Positions 1 to 10,244 of a stretch of 64,000 bases of DNA are shown piece after piece. Each line of letters opens with the position of its first letter. Position 1 is the stretch's first letter. A program made the position numbers and the translations under genes. Under the pieces are notes generated by a model. That model had not been told where the DNA came from and did not search any database. It saw nothing but the letters and a program-made list of their open reading frames with translations. This stretch comes from Gossypium raimondii (lineage: Eukaryota > Streptophyta > Magnoliopsida > Malvales > Malvaceae), in the NCBI RefSeq assembly GCF_025698545.1, contig NC_068571.1, positions 39,341,733 to 39,405,732 on the forward strand, given 5' to 3'.

Positions 1-1
1 T

Positions 2-250
2 TTATTTGTACCCTTTTGAATCAAGAGTACTCAACGAAATTAAATTTCTTTTCAATTCTGAAACATGTCGTACATCACTAAGTGTTCTGACAACTCCATC
101 AAATATCTTAACTTTAATTGTTCCAACACCTGTGATTTTACACAAAGCATTATTTCTCATCAAAACAACATCTTCAGACACTGTTTCGTAAGTTGTATAC
201 GAATCCCAATTGGGACTCATGTGGAAGGTGCAGCCCGAATCAAGGATTCA
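2..250 (-). pseudogene. Copia protease active site and GAG-pre-integrase region, partial
   Basis: On the minus strand the segment reads [18 protein letters not shown] and then continues through [11 protein letters not shown] to [15 protein letters not shown] at the left edge. The D-S-G triplet with the downstream hydrophobic stretch is the aspartic protease site of copia polyproteins, and the [10 protein letters not shown] motif leads into the GAG-pre-integrase domain. The frame is open to the edge, so only about 80 codons are visible. Confidence 0.75.
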
Positions 251-385
251 CTCCTCACTCACTTTCAAATTGTTGACAGAAGTGACTAGAAGTTCACTAT
301 CGCTGTAGTCTTCTACAACATCAACTTCAACAAAATTTTCTGGTTGTTTTCCCTTTTGATTCGCAACCTACCTTTTGATCTTATT

Positions 386-1147
386 CTATAGCTTATAACT
401 CTGATTTAATATGTCTTTTCTTCTTACAAAAGTTACAAGTTTTACCTCTGTTTGAAGACTTCGATCTACGCTTAGATTTACCGCGAGGATTCCATTCATT
501 TGTCCTTCCACGATCATCATTAGTATTCTGATATTGTCTTTCACGAACGATGAGACCCTCTCCTTGAGAGTCAATTTAACCACAGGATGTTTCATCTTAT
601 CATACGAGGTCAAAAAATCATAAACCTCATCAACTGTGAGAGACTCACGGCTATATAAAATCGTGTCTCTAAAGGTTGAATAAGACGGGGGCAACGAATA
701 AAGTAGAATCAACCCTAGATCTTTCTTATCATACTGAACCTCTATGGCCTCCAAGTTTGAAAGAATTTCTTTAAACACTATTAAGTGTTCGTGCACAGAC
801 TCACCTTCCTCCAAACGATGAGCATAAAGACGCTACTTCATATGCAGCTTGTTGGTTAGAGTTTTTGACATACATATTTGTTCCAACCTCTTCCATAATC
901 CAGTGGCGGTCTTCTCCTTCATCACATCTTGCAAAATTTTGTTAGACAAATGCAGATATAACTGTGTTAACTCCTTTCGATCATTACGTTTCTTCTCTTC
1001 CTCCGTCAATGTCAAAGGCATCTTATCTACCCCTAGTAGGGCTTCCTCTAAGTTCATCTGTGCAAGAACTGTCTGCATCTTTATCTGCCACAACGCGAAT
1101 CTGGTGTTGCGATCCAACAACAAAATTTCATACTTCAAAGACGCCAT
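386..1147 (-). pseudogene. Copia gag (capsid/nucleocapsid), broken
   Basis: The frame starts at 1147 with MASLKYEILLLDRNTRFALW and has the LTR-copia gag (UBN2-type) pattern: a tryptophan-containing N-terminus, then LSNKILQDV and a LWKRLEQ segment. An in-frame stop just after LHMK (about 833) splits it; the same frame resumes with HRLEEGESVHEHL and the typical DLGLILLYSLPPSYSTF stretch. Near 395-430 another frame encodes CNFCKKKRHIKSE, the start of a CCHC nucleocapsid knuckle whose second half is lost to a small deletion. In a living element the protein would package the RNA into virus-like particles. The stop and the frame change make it a pseudogene. Confidence 0.8.
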
Positions 1148-1175
1148 TACTGTAATTAAGATGAACAACCCGGAA

Positions 1176-1188
1176 GCTTGAATATCAA
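1176..1188 (-). other. Degenerate tRNA-Met primer-binding site of the copia element
   Basis: The minus strand reads TTGATATTCAAGC directly after the LTR. This resembles TGGTATCAGAGC, the initiator tRNA-Met primer-binding site of many plant copia elements, with several substitutions. Confidence 0.5.
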
Positions 1189-1190
1189 TT

Positions 1191-1576
1191 TGTAAAAATA
1201 GAATGTCGGTAATGACAATATATTGCAAAGAAAAGAGAAATAAAAATAAAGAACACATATATTTTTATGTGGAAACCCTTTCGAGAAAAAAACCACGGGT
1301 AGAGGAGAAGGAAATTCACTATGTCGAATTCGAATAATTACAGGAGGAGTAGATTATGTCTATTTATAGACTTGTAAAACCATATTCTAATAGGAGTGTA
1401 GTAAGATTGAAACACCTTATTCTAATCAATATCAAATAGATGGAGTTTAATACGGTTTAAAAAAATCTTATTCTAAAATAAAATAAAAGAAGTGTAGTTC
1501 TATAGGAATTTTACTTTTATTTTATTTTAACACTGTATCTTATTTAAATAAGGATTCGGGTCACTTAATTCTAACA
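1191..1576 (-). repeat. Copia 5' LTR
   Basis: On the minus strand the segment begins TGTTAGAATTAAGTG at 1576 and ends TTTTTACA at 1191, giving TG...CA ends and a length of 386 bp. The decayed primer-binding site starts three bases beyond. The second LTR is off the window, so the boundaries rest on the terminal dinucleotides and the PBS position. Confidence 0.75.
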
Positions 1577-2678
1577 TGAAGTCTGGCTCAAATCGAGACA
1601 TCACACTATCATCGAGACCTACAAGAGTATAAAAGTAACATTTTTAGTTGTGGCATGTACTAGAGTGTCCACATATTTTTAGTTGAATGTTGCTTATATT
1701 CAAGCTTTTCAGCCCAACATATTATTTCATTATCCTATTCTTTTTTTGGTTAATCAATGATATGCATGGTGACTCTGCTTTGATATTATTGCTTGTGATT
1801 TTAAAATGTTTTGTATTGATTTTTTTATATATTTGAGAGATCTGTAAGCATATTATATGTACATCATGAATAAAGGGACTTTAGAAAATATTTTGAAGTA
1901 TTTTAAGTGTACTCATTGAGTCACATTGTGACCACGAAATGGCAACGCCACGACTTCGGTACTCAACGTTGCGACTTTGCATTTCTTACGTAATGACTTT
2001 ATTACTCAGTCAGTCTCTTTGCAACATTAGAAGTCTCGCATTGTGACTTTGCGCCTCTTTTAGCCCTGCACTATTTAATGTCGTTTGGACCTTCTTGGCC
2101 CCATTTTGGGTTCAGATCACTTCCAATCAACTCCGAATAAATCCTAAATAATTTGAAGTTATTTTTAAAATTGAAATTTTTTATCTAAAACATATTTTAA
2201 ATATTTTATAAAAATATTTTTAACTTTCAATTCTTAAATAAATTTATTATTTATTATTTGTACGCGCTACAGTGACATCTCCCACCTATACTGATCGTCT
2301 AAAACGGGTGAAGAGTGTTACATTTAAAAGTAAATTACCTCCAAGTGACAATTTGAGCCCAAAAAACTACCAAGGGAAATAGTAACGAAAAATGTTGATT
2401 TGGTGCCCCCTCCCCCCATTTCACTATAAATTTCATTATATTTTGGTAATTAATTTTAGCTTAAATAAATATTTATTTTATATTATTTTAATATAAAAGC
2501 TAAAAACCAATACTTTCATCTATTTTTTTTTTAATAAATGACACCTTCATTTCATGGCTTTCCAATTAAACCCGTATCTTTTCATTTCAAAGCAAAATTT
2601 GCAATTTTTGGAAATCTCAAACTTGTCCGCAATCATAATTTAATTCCATATTAAGCAAACTTCAAAACTGTTCGTAAC
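1577..2678. other. AT-rich intergenic DNA with a possible LTR remnant
   Basis: No coding region is recognisable. At 2263-2322 the minus strand begins TGTAACACTCTTCACCCG, which looks like the first bases of a gypsy-type LTR (TGTAACAC...), so an old LTR fragment may run leftwards from 2322. I could not find its other end or a target duplication. The remainder is simple AT-rich sequence. Confidence 0.4.
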
Positions 2679-3906
2679 TAGGGGTGAGCAAAACTCGATT
2701 CGACTCGAAAAAATCGAAAAAAAATTTGAATTTCGAGTTAAACGAATCGAGTTATTCGAGTTATTCGAATCAACTCGAATATTTTTTTCGAATTTCGAGT
2801 TCGAATCGAGTTGAGTTTTCGAATTCGAATAACTCGAATAATTCGAATAATTCGAATATCAAACTATAATATTTTACATTTTTATCCCGAACTCCCAAAC
2901 CTTTTTACTTTTCCCTCAAAACTTTTACTCCTTCTCACTTTCCCCCCAAAACTTTTACTCCCCTCCCCTCCCAACCCCCCAATCTACCCAAAATCCATTT
3001 CCCACCAAAATTTTACTCTCCCATTTATTTTTTCTCAAAATTTTACTCCCAAAAACCCTCAAAACCTTTTATTTTCCCCCAAAATTTTTACTCTCTCCCA
3101 CTTTTCCCCTAAAACTTTTATTTCCTTCCCATCCCACCTCCCATCTATCCCAAACCCTCCCCCTCCAATTTTTTTAATATTTTCCCTCCAAAATTTTACT
3201 CCCCCTATTTACTTTCCCTCAAACTTTTATTCCCAAAACTTTTTATTTTTCCCCTAAACTTTTACTTCTCACCCTTTACTCTCAAATAAAAAATCAAAAT
3301 TATCCAAAAAATCACTAAACATAAATAGTAATAATTTTATTTATATCTACTATTTATATTATTAAATTAAATTTCACATTTTCTATTATTTATATTATTG
3401 AATTGTTTAGTCATATTGAATATTTATATTAAAATTGAATTATTAATTATGCCATAAAATATTCATGTTAAAATTTTAAATTGGTATCAATTTCACGTTT
3501 TATTTTAAAATAACTTTTATTCAAAAATCATATTTTTACGTTTAATATATTTTTAATTCTAAAATACATAGTGACAAGAATCAAGATAATTGAAACAACT
3601 AAGCAAGCAAAGAAACTAACCAATATATAAAAAATTAATAAATAAATTATGAAGTGATGAAAGTTAATAAAAATTTTGATTAAGGTGGACAAATTTTATT
3701 ACGATGGGTGACAATGGTTACAAGGACCCAAAATTATTTTTTAAAATTTAACTCGAACAAATATATTCGATTCGATTCGATTCGAATTCCATCTCACTCG
3801 ACTCGATTCGAGAAAACTTCAAATAAAGTTAGGATGATAAAATGAGATTCAAAAACTCGATTAACTCGAAAATTTTCGATTCGATTCGATCGAATGCTCA
3901 CCCCTA
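2679..3906. mobile_element. Non-autonomous hAT-like element, TCGA-rich subterminal repeats
   Basis: The element starts TAGGGGTGAGCA (2679-2690) and ends TGCTCACCCCTA (3895-3906), a perfect 12-bp terminal inverted repeat. It is flanked by TTCGTAAC (2671-2678) and TTCGTAGC (3907-3914), an 8-bp duplication with one mismatch. An 8-bp duplication and a TAGGGGTG-like terminus are hAT hallmarks. About 150 bp inside each end is packed with CGATTCGA and ACTCGA repeats in opposite orientation, a likely transposase-binding array. The middle is C/T-rich on the plus strand (2880-3280). No transposase is encoded. Related copies lie at 37823 and 57037. Confidence 0.85.
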
Positions 3907-4004
3907 TTCGTAGCATCACCTCCACCTTCTTCCTTGCATTGCATTGCATGCATCATAATTGAAAAAAATTAATGAAATGTAATTCAACTTCACCCTATAC
4001 ATAT

Positions 4005-6556
4005 TGTCGAAACCATTTTTTATTTTTAGAAAAAAACAAAAATTAGTTGTCGACTTAAAAAAAAACAAAAATTGAGAGTCGCCACCAATCTTTTATTGAG
4101 GTGTGATTGGATCACCTAAAAAAAATAGCTCTGGTCTACGAGTTTTAGAAAAACGGGTTCGGGAGTCAGTTACGTACGAGGAAGGATTAGCACCCTCGTA
4201 ACGCCCAAAAATTGGTACCAAATTGATTAATTAATGTCTTATAGTCGAGAGTTTTAAAAAAATACTATCCTTAGTTAAATTAAATTATTTATTAAGACTT
4301 TCTCTTTTTGAAAAGAAAAATATCACACCCAATGCGTTAGGGCACAACATTTTATTCTTTTCAAGATGAGTTGGTCTAAAAAAAACTTGTATAAAATTTA
4401 AGAAAATATCTAATTGTTTAAAATTTATGAAGAAATCGCAACCCAATACGTTAGGGCACAATTTTCTAAAACCCCAAACATTCAATATTTTCTTTATTTT
4501 TACAAAAAATCTTTGTCTCGAGAAAACAACGTGTCACATCCAACACGTTAGGACACAACATATTGAATTCCCGATGACAAGTTTTATTTTGTTTGATTAA
4601 AAAAAACATTCTCGATAATTAATTTCAACGAAGAAAATTGAAACCCAATACGTTAGGGCTCAATCTTTTCGAAGATTCTAAATACGAGCATTGCCTTTGT
4701 TTTTGAAATTTTCCATTTTTGTGATTTTGAGTAAAAACGATAGAATGTTTCATTGAATGTAAAATACAATAATGAATACAACAATGACATATAAACAAAT
4801 AAATAAACGAAATTAATGTACATAAAAATAACCAACGACATGCGAGTATCAAATAAATGAACAATATATAAATGAAAACATAAATCGATAAACAAATGAA
4901 GGAAATAAACAAAAAAATATAAAGGAAAAAAATACAAAATATATACATTGAAATTATGAAGAATAAAAGACGTAAACATAACTTACACATAAAATTTGGG
5001 TTATAAAACTTATATATATAAAATACATAATGCAATAAAGAAATATATATATATATATATTATAAAATATCGTTAAAAATATAAGTATGTATTTAAGCAT
5101 TTTAAAAATAAATAAATAAAACATAGATATATATGTACATATATAAATATAAAAATATTCATTAGAAAAATATATAAATATATACATGTACATATAAAAA
5201 GAATAATAATTATATACATATATATAGATTATAAAAAAGATAATTACATATATGTATAAAAACAAATAATAATAATTACATATATTGAAATTAATTAATA
5301 AAAAAATAAATAAAAAAAAAAAGGACTAAATTGAACTGTAAATAAAAAATCTGGGGCAAATTCGCAAATAAGGGAAGTCACAAGGACTAAATTGAACGCG
5401 CGAATTACATATAGGGACTGGAAGGGAAATTTTCCCTCCTCCTCTAAACGCCGTCGTTCAATCAGGATCGAATTGAATTTTAAAAAAAAGAGTTAAAGGG
5501 GTAAATTTAAAAATAAAAAAACTTAATTGTAAAAATATTAAAAGGCGGAGGGGCTAAAAGAGAAATTTACCCCTCCGCTTAAAAACACGCGGATCCTATC
5601 AGGGCCGGGTCGGTTTTGGGTCGGTCCAGGCTTAAACGACGCCGTTTTAATCATTTAGAACCGCTTCCAAAACGGTACTGTTTAGTACCCCTATTTAAAC
5701 TAAAATTTTCTGAAAACTTTCATTTTCACGCCTTTTCAAAAAAAATTCAAAACCCTATTTTGTTTTCTCTGCTCAGCCTATGGCACCGGCGAGCTCGCGC
5801 GGTGGCTCCGCCACATTCCTCCGTAGCACCGCCGTGTCGGAGGGCCAAAACCTAAATCCCCTTTTAGATCCCTCTTCCCCCTTTTAAAAAATGGAAAAAA
5901 AAGATTTGGGTATTTCAAAAAGAAAAATAGAAAATAGAGAAAGAGAGGAGGGCCTTTCGGCCTCTATTTTCTCGGTTACGATCGGAGCGGAACCCTAAAG
6001 GGTTTTCGTGGCTCTTACGACTGAAGAAAACCTTCGATGATAGCGCACGACCCGACCTCAGGTATGTTCAACTCCTCTCCATCTTATTATTTTCTTTTAT
6101 CTGTACTAAAATGCGAGAAAGAAAATAAACTTAAAAAGAAATAAAAGCTCGAAAAAATATCAACCTTTCGATTTCTTGATTGATCTTTGTACCCTATTAG
6201 TATTCTGTTGTTTGTGAAAATACTCGTGTTTTTTTATTGATTTTCGAATCATTTTTACAGTGTATTAAGATTGCTTTTATAGCAATCATGAAACAAGAAA
6301 AAGAAATCTTTCTATATCTGCTTGATTCGATTTCAATATTTTCTTGCCATATACTGCTTTGTTTCTTCTTTGCTTCTGTGTACGAGGCTCGTAAGTAGTG
6401 CGCGGATGCTTTGGTGGTTGTGGCGACTGAAGATTAGAAACCCTAGGGTTTCTGATGATTTTGGGCCATTGGTTTTGGGCTTCTGTAGTTTGGTTTGGGC
6501 CACATCGGCCCGTTTGTATTTTGGGCCTTTTACCCGGGCCAAAATCGGGTATTACA
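4005..6556 (-). repeat. Solo LTR of a Tat/Ogre-like gypsy element
   Basis: The plus strand begins TGTCGAAACC at 4005 and ends GGGTATTACA at 6556, so read on the minus strand it starts TGTAATACCC. It is flanked by CATAT at 4000-4004 and CATAT at 6557-6561, a perfect 5-bp target duplication with no internal region between, which is the mark of a solo LTR formed by recombination. It shares blocks such as GGGAGTCAGTTACGTACGAG with both LTRs of the Ogre-like element (38786-55740). It carries four diverged copies of a unit containing CGTTAGGGCACA near 4335, 4450, 4545 and 4650. Confidence 0.9.
5041..5061. repeat. (AT)n microsatellite
   Basis: A run of about ten AT dinucleotides lies inside the solo LTR, in a longer AT-rich tract (4740-5300). 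The long minus-strand reading frames here are products of low complexity. Confidence 0.8.
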
Positions 6557-6569
6557 CATATATTTTCTT

Positions 6570-6925
6570 TTGGTAAATAATTGGAATAAATCTCAAAATT
6601 ATACATTAATTTTGATTCGATGTGCAATTTAATACATAAATTTTAATTTGGTGTAATTATACACATAAAACTTTGATTGTGGTTCAAATGTATACAAGAA
6701 ACTTTAGTTTTAATTCAATCATACACCTTTCAAGAAATAAAGGCATCGATTTATTTTTATATGGGATAAATATAATTATTTTTGTATGCAATATATAAAC
6801 ATAAAATGATGCCATATTAAAATTTGTGAGAATTGAATTAAATCAAAATTTCATGAATAAAATTGCACAAAATCAAAGTTATATATTAAACCAAAGTTCA
6901 TGTATAGTTTTAGGGTTAAAAGAGA
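6570..6925. repeat. MITE-like inverted repeat, unclassified
   Basis: The left arm (about 6590-6660, CAAAATTATACATTAATTTT and following) is an imperfect reverse complement of the right arm (about 6840-6915, ending CATGTATAGTTTTAGGG). The spacer is AT-rich. No clear target duplication was found, so the class is unknown and the limits are approximate. Confidence 0.45.
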
Positions 6926-7332
6926 CTAAAAATTGGATGATGGCTAAAATGTTTTATTTTGTAAAATTTAAAGCCCAAAAAATTAAACAAATTATTATGC
7001 TCAAAGATATATCCTTAAAATTTTACCTTGTTTGCTTGATATATAAGAAAAAAAACGTACACACTTTTTAGGATAAGCAACTTGACATTTTAAGTTTGAA
7101 TTTTATTGTAAAAAGGGAAAGATAAAGCGATTATTTATTATTGCTCTTCCAAAAAGCGGGAGAAATTTAAAATTTGAAATTCAATTTTTTGTTATTCTTT
7201 AGTTATTTAAAAGCCATAAAGGAATTTTAATCGTACCTCACTTCCTTCGTTCTTATTTTTTCTTTTGAATAATCCCAGTTTTCCAATCCAATCTCAGCTC
7301 TCCGTCTCTCTTCATTTTCACACTCTCTCAAG

Positions 7333-7431
7333 GTACGCCCAATTTTCCCCCTTTTTTTAAATGAAAGACTGTATAATCTTCGATGATTTATTTATCTCTT
7401 TTTTTCTTTTCTTTTTTTTCCCCCTTTTCAG
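7333..7431 (+). other. Probable 5'-UTR intron of CKS1
   Basis: The sequence TCTCTCAAG/GTACGCCC at 7333 and the pyrimidine-rich tract ending TTTTCAG at 7431 form a good donor/acceptor pair upstream of the start codon. A second possible acceptor, TTTTTGCAG, lies at 7449. A transcript would decide between them. Confidence 0.5.
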
Positions 7432-7524
7432 TTGCTTCGCTTTTTGCAGATCGAATCCTGAAATTGAACTTGGATCTCTATCGGAACAAGAAAATCAGTT
7501 GTCTCTTTTAACAAAATCAAAATA

Positions 7525-8517
7525 ATGGGTCAAATTCAATACTCTGAGAAATACTTCGATGATACTTACGAATACAGGTAACACATAATTTCATTTCATT
7601 TCACTGGTTTTTGCTCTCCTGTTCATTCTGTTCGATTTTCAGAAGGCTAGGTTTTGATGGTTTTTTTTTAAATACCTTTTTTTGCGATCTTCTTTTGTTT
7701 TGGTGATCATACAGGCATGTTGTTCTTCCTCCTGAAGTGGCCAAACTTCTCCCTAAGAGTCGCCTCCTCTCTGAAGTATGTTTTTTTGCTTCTTAGGGTT
7801 TTACTGACATATCATTGTTGTTCATTTTGCCTTTTTGTTTAGTTTCAAATTTGAATTCAGAACTTGTTTAGTTTAATAACTCCCATGAATGATTAAATTT
7901 GATAACGAATTACTTATAACCACAATTACGGGGTCTGATTTGATTGTCCATGAATCATGAACATAATTGGCTTTCAATATACCAAATCATTGCATTCATT
8001 GTTTGGGTCTTGCTGAAGTAGATCAGTAAGCATAAACAGTATTCCAATGTTGTACTGAAGGAAAGCATGCTTAATTCTTCCTATACTTGCTCATATGTAG
8101 CACAAGCTTAAGATTTCTGGTTTTGTCACGCTTATCATATAGTGTGCGGTATATTTACACCAATTGGCACAGTTTTTGTGTAAGATTGGAATGTATTTAG
8201 TGCTCAATGTCATCTATTGTTGTTTTTCCAAAGCATTAGAGATATGCAATTTATGGTTTGTTTTGTCTATATTTGCTTTGGTTTGAAGCTAATAGTATTA
8301 TACTGTTATCTTCGTTAGTTTTTGGGTTCTCCAGGTTTGATTTTGGTTCATGGTCTTGTTGTAGAATGAGTGGCGTGCGATTGGAGTACAGCAGAGTCGT
8401 GGTTGGGTCCATTATGCTATTCATCGTCCTGAACCACACATCATGTTATTCAGGAGGCCTCTTAACTATCAGCAGCAGCAGGAGAATCAGGCTCAGCAAG
8501 CTATGCTTGCCAAGTAA
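7525..8517 (+). CDS. CKS1: Cyclin-dependent kinases regulatory subunit 1 (CKS1), three exons
   Basis: Exons are 7525-7577, 7715-7775 and 8365-8517. The introns are GT-AG and the joined frame gives 88 residues, the usual length of plant CKS1. The protein starts [20 protein letters not shown] and contains [20 protein letters not shown], the core of the Suc1/CKS fold, which supplies the phosphate-binding pocket (Arg, Ser, Trp and Arg residues) and the strand that packs on the kinase. It ends in a Gln-rich tail with LAK. CKS proteins bind cyclin-dependent kinases and help them recognise already phosphorylated substrates during cell-cycle transitions. The start is the first ATG of the spliced message and begins the conserved protein. 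A probable intron lies in the 5' UTR. The GeBP-like gene converges from the right. No break was seen. Confidence 0.95.
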
Positions 8518-9527
8518 TTAAAATAGCTTTTGGTATTTTGAAAGAAAAAGGGAGGAAAACCCGAATATGGTTATATCTGCATAAACAGTTTGGATGTTAT
8601 GGAATTCCTGGATTGTTTTCTATTATATAGTTCTCTATTGTGGAGAATTACCATGTTTAGGCTGGTTGCTTCTTACTGTCTTTTCTGATGACCTAATGTA
8701 TGTCATTGGTACTCTCTGCATTCTTAGATGTATAATTAAAATGCTAAAAGTTTGTGTTGAAGTTTGATCGATTTCTGTAATTCCATGTCTCTGTGTTCAA
8801 TCTTCCCTTGAGATGGCTCCTCTTACAAGAAAGGCCACCAAGCAATTTGTGATGGAAAATTTCATTTTCCAAAACCCTAACTTGATTAAAAAAGCATCAG
8901 ATTGTTTTAAGTTACTAGATTAAAAGCCTAAAAAGCGAGTTTTTAAACTCAACTTCGATAATGTTTTTATTAAGTGATAAAAGTATCTAAAAATATAATT
9001 ACAACAAAGTATTGTATATAGACATATTTTTTTACCAAAACCAAGGTTTGATCTTGTGAAAAAACCCTATTCCCTCTCTCTGCCTCCTTGAAAGGTTCTT
9101 TTGACCAACTCCTTCCCATTTCGCAGAAAGAAGGAAAAAGATAATTAAGAACTGTTTATGTGCCCTAAAAACAGTAACACCAGCACCATCTAAAAAGGGT
9201 CTAACAAAATAAACTCACAAGCTACAGAGTGTACAAATTTTCACATGAGCCAAAATGCAGCTACCTGCTTAAACACAAAAAAACTAGGTAAAATGAAAAT
9301 GGCATCCAGCATTTGTATCACTGATGGAAATGAAAATCCGGAAATCATACCCTTCAACTTCATTTACAACATTTTGGATTAATGGGGTCTTCACAAGAAA
9401 ACATTGTTAAACCCCAAATTTGTTCCTCCCTTTGCACTTCAATCCTCCATGCCCGACCAAGCATCAAAATTCAAGTACTATAATAAATAATAAAAACACA
9501 ACCCAACTAGAAAGAGTCAGAAAGTAA
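8518..9527. other. 3' flanks between two convergent genes
   Basis: This stretch holds the 3' UTR of CKS1 (roughly to 8760) and, on the minus strand, that of the GeBP-like gene. It is AT-rich, and I see no coding region or repeat structure in it. Confidence 0.5.
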
Positions 9528-10142
9528 TTAAACCCCATTTGCGGACCCATTTCCCCCCATTACCTCCATAATCTGCTGCTGTATTAACTCAGCCTTCTTA
9601 GCCACCAATTTAGCTTCTTCAACCTTCAACATCACCCATTCTTGATCCATCTTCCTCAACTTCTCCTCTTCCACTCTCTTCATCTTCTGTTTCCACACTT
9701 CATTTTCGGGCAAAACCTTGGAAAACTCAGCCACCAGGTATGGAAACTTGTCCAATTTCTCGACCCCATCACCTCCCATTTCAATAGCCCCTTGATCTTC
9801 TGACTTGCTATTCTTCTTTCTGGGTGTTGCTTTCTTGCCCCAAATTCTTTTGGAAAGCTTGAATATTCGCCGGTCGTGATGGTTCCTTACCAGGGCTCTG
9901 TTCCTTGCATGGTTGTGGTGCTTGTCTCTGAGCCTGCGGATCTTGTCGGTGATCTGGGAGACGGTGAACCTGTGGTCGAGACGCTTGATGATGCGGTTGA
10001 TGGTAGAGGTACCCACGGTGGTGATGGGCGGAGGAATGGATTTGGTGGCTCTGATTAAACATTTGAGGATCTGGATTTCGTCTGATTCGCTGAAAACCCT
10101 GGATCGGCCGTTTGGAGCGGTGGAAGGAGGGGTAGTTGACAT
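9528..10142 (-). CDS. GeBP/GPL-family transcription factor-like protein (DUF573)
   Basis: A single intronless frame of 204 residues begins MSTTPPSTAPNGRSRVFSES. Residues 14-105 match the DUF573 domain of the GLABROUS1 enhancer-binding protein family: an RVFSESDEIQILKCLI start, then a basic TDKIRRLRDKHHNHARN segment and FKLSKRIWGKK. A Lys/Arg cluster (residues 101-110) could act as a nuclear localisation signal. Residues 160-198 are rich in Glu, Lys and Leu and look like a coiled coil, consistent with the leucine-zipper-like C-terminus known in this family. Family members bind DNA and some affect cytokinin response in Arabidopsis; the target of this one is unknown. Family genes are usually intronless too. 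A run of 14 G lies about 90 bp upstream of the start codon. Confidence 0.88.
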   Translation of the reverse strand: MSTTPPSTAPNGRSRVFSESDEIQILKCLIRATKSIPPPITTVGTSTINRIIKRLDHRFTVSQITDKIRRLRDKHHNHARNRALVRNHHDRRIFKLSKRIWGKKATPRKKNSKSEDQGAIEMGGDGVEKLDKFPYLVAEFSKVLPENEVWKQKMKRVEEEKLRKMDQEWVMLKVEEAKLVAKKAELIQQQIMEVMGGNGSANGV

Positions 10143-10230
10143 TGCTCAGTGTGTGAGGGTTAGATCTACAGAGGATTGACAGTTCCTTTTCTATTGTTAA
10201 AAATGAAAACCTAATGAAATTGGAATGGAT

Positions 10231-10244
10231 GGGGGGGGGGGGGG
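10231..10244. repeat. Poly-G run of 14
   Basis: Fourteen consecutive G on the plus strand (C on the strand of the GeBP-like gene), 89 bp upstream of its start codon. It is probably in the promoter or 5' UTR. Runs of this kind are often length-variable. Confidence 0.9.

Larger units (their letters stand above)
1..1576 (-). mobile_element. Ty1/copia retrotransposon, 5' part only
   Basis: Reading on the minus strand from 1576 downwards there is a 5' LTR (1576-1191), a decayed primer-binding site (1188-1176), a gag frame starting at 1147 and the beginning of the protease and GAG-pre-integrase region, which is cut by the left edge of the window. The rest of pol and the 3' LTR would lie outside, so neither the target duplication nor the insertion age can be read. 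The order LTR-PBS-gag-protease is that of Ty1/copia elements. Internal stops and frame changes show a dead copy. Confidence 0.85.

Noticed and set aside
2811..3257. 148-codon Pro/Leu/Phe-rich open frame
   Set aside because: It lies in the C/T-rich middle of the hAT-like element, has low complexity and matches no family.
4625..5265. Several long Tyr/Ile/Phe-rich frames on the minus strand
   Set aside because: They are translations of AT-rich low-complexity DNA in a solo LTR.
9808..10179. Open frames overlapping the GeBP-like gene on both strands
   Set aside because: Shadows of the DUF573 frame, without domain or suitable start.
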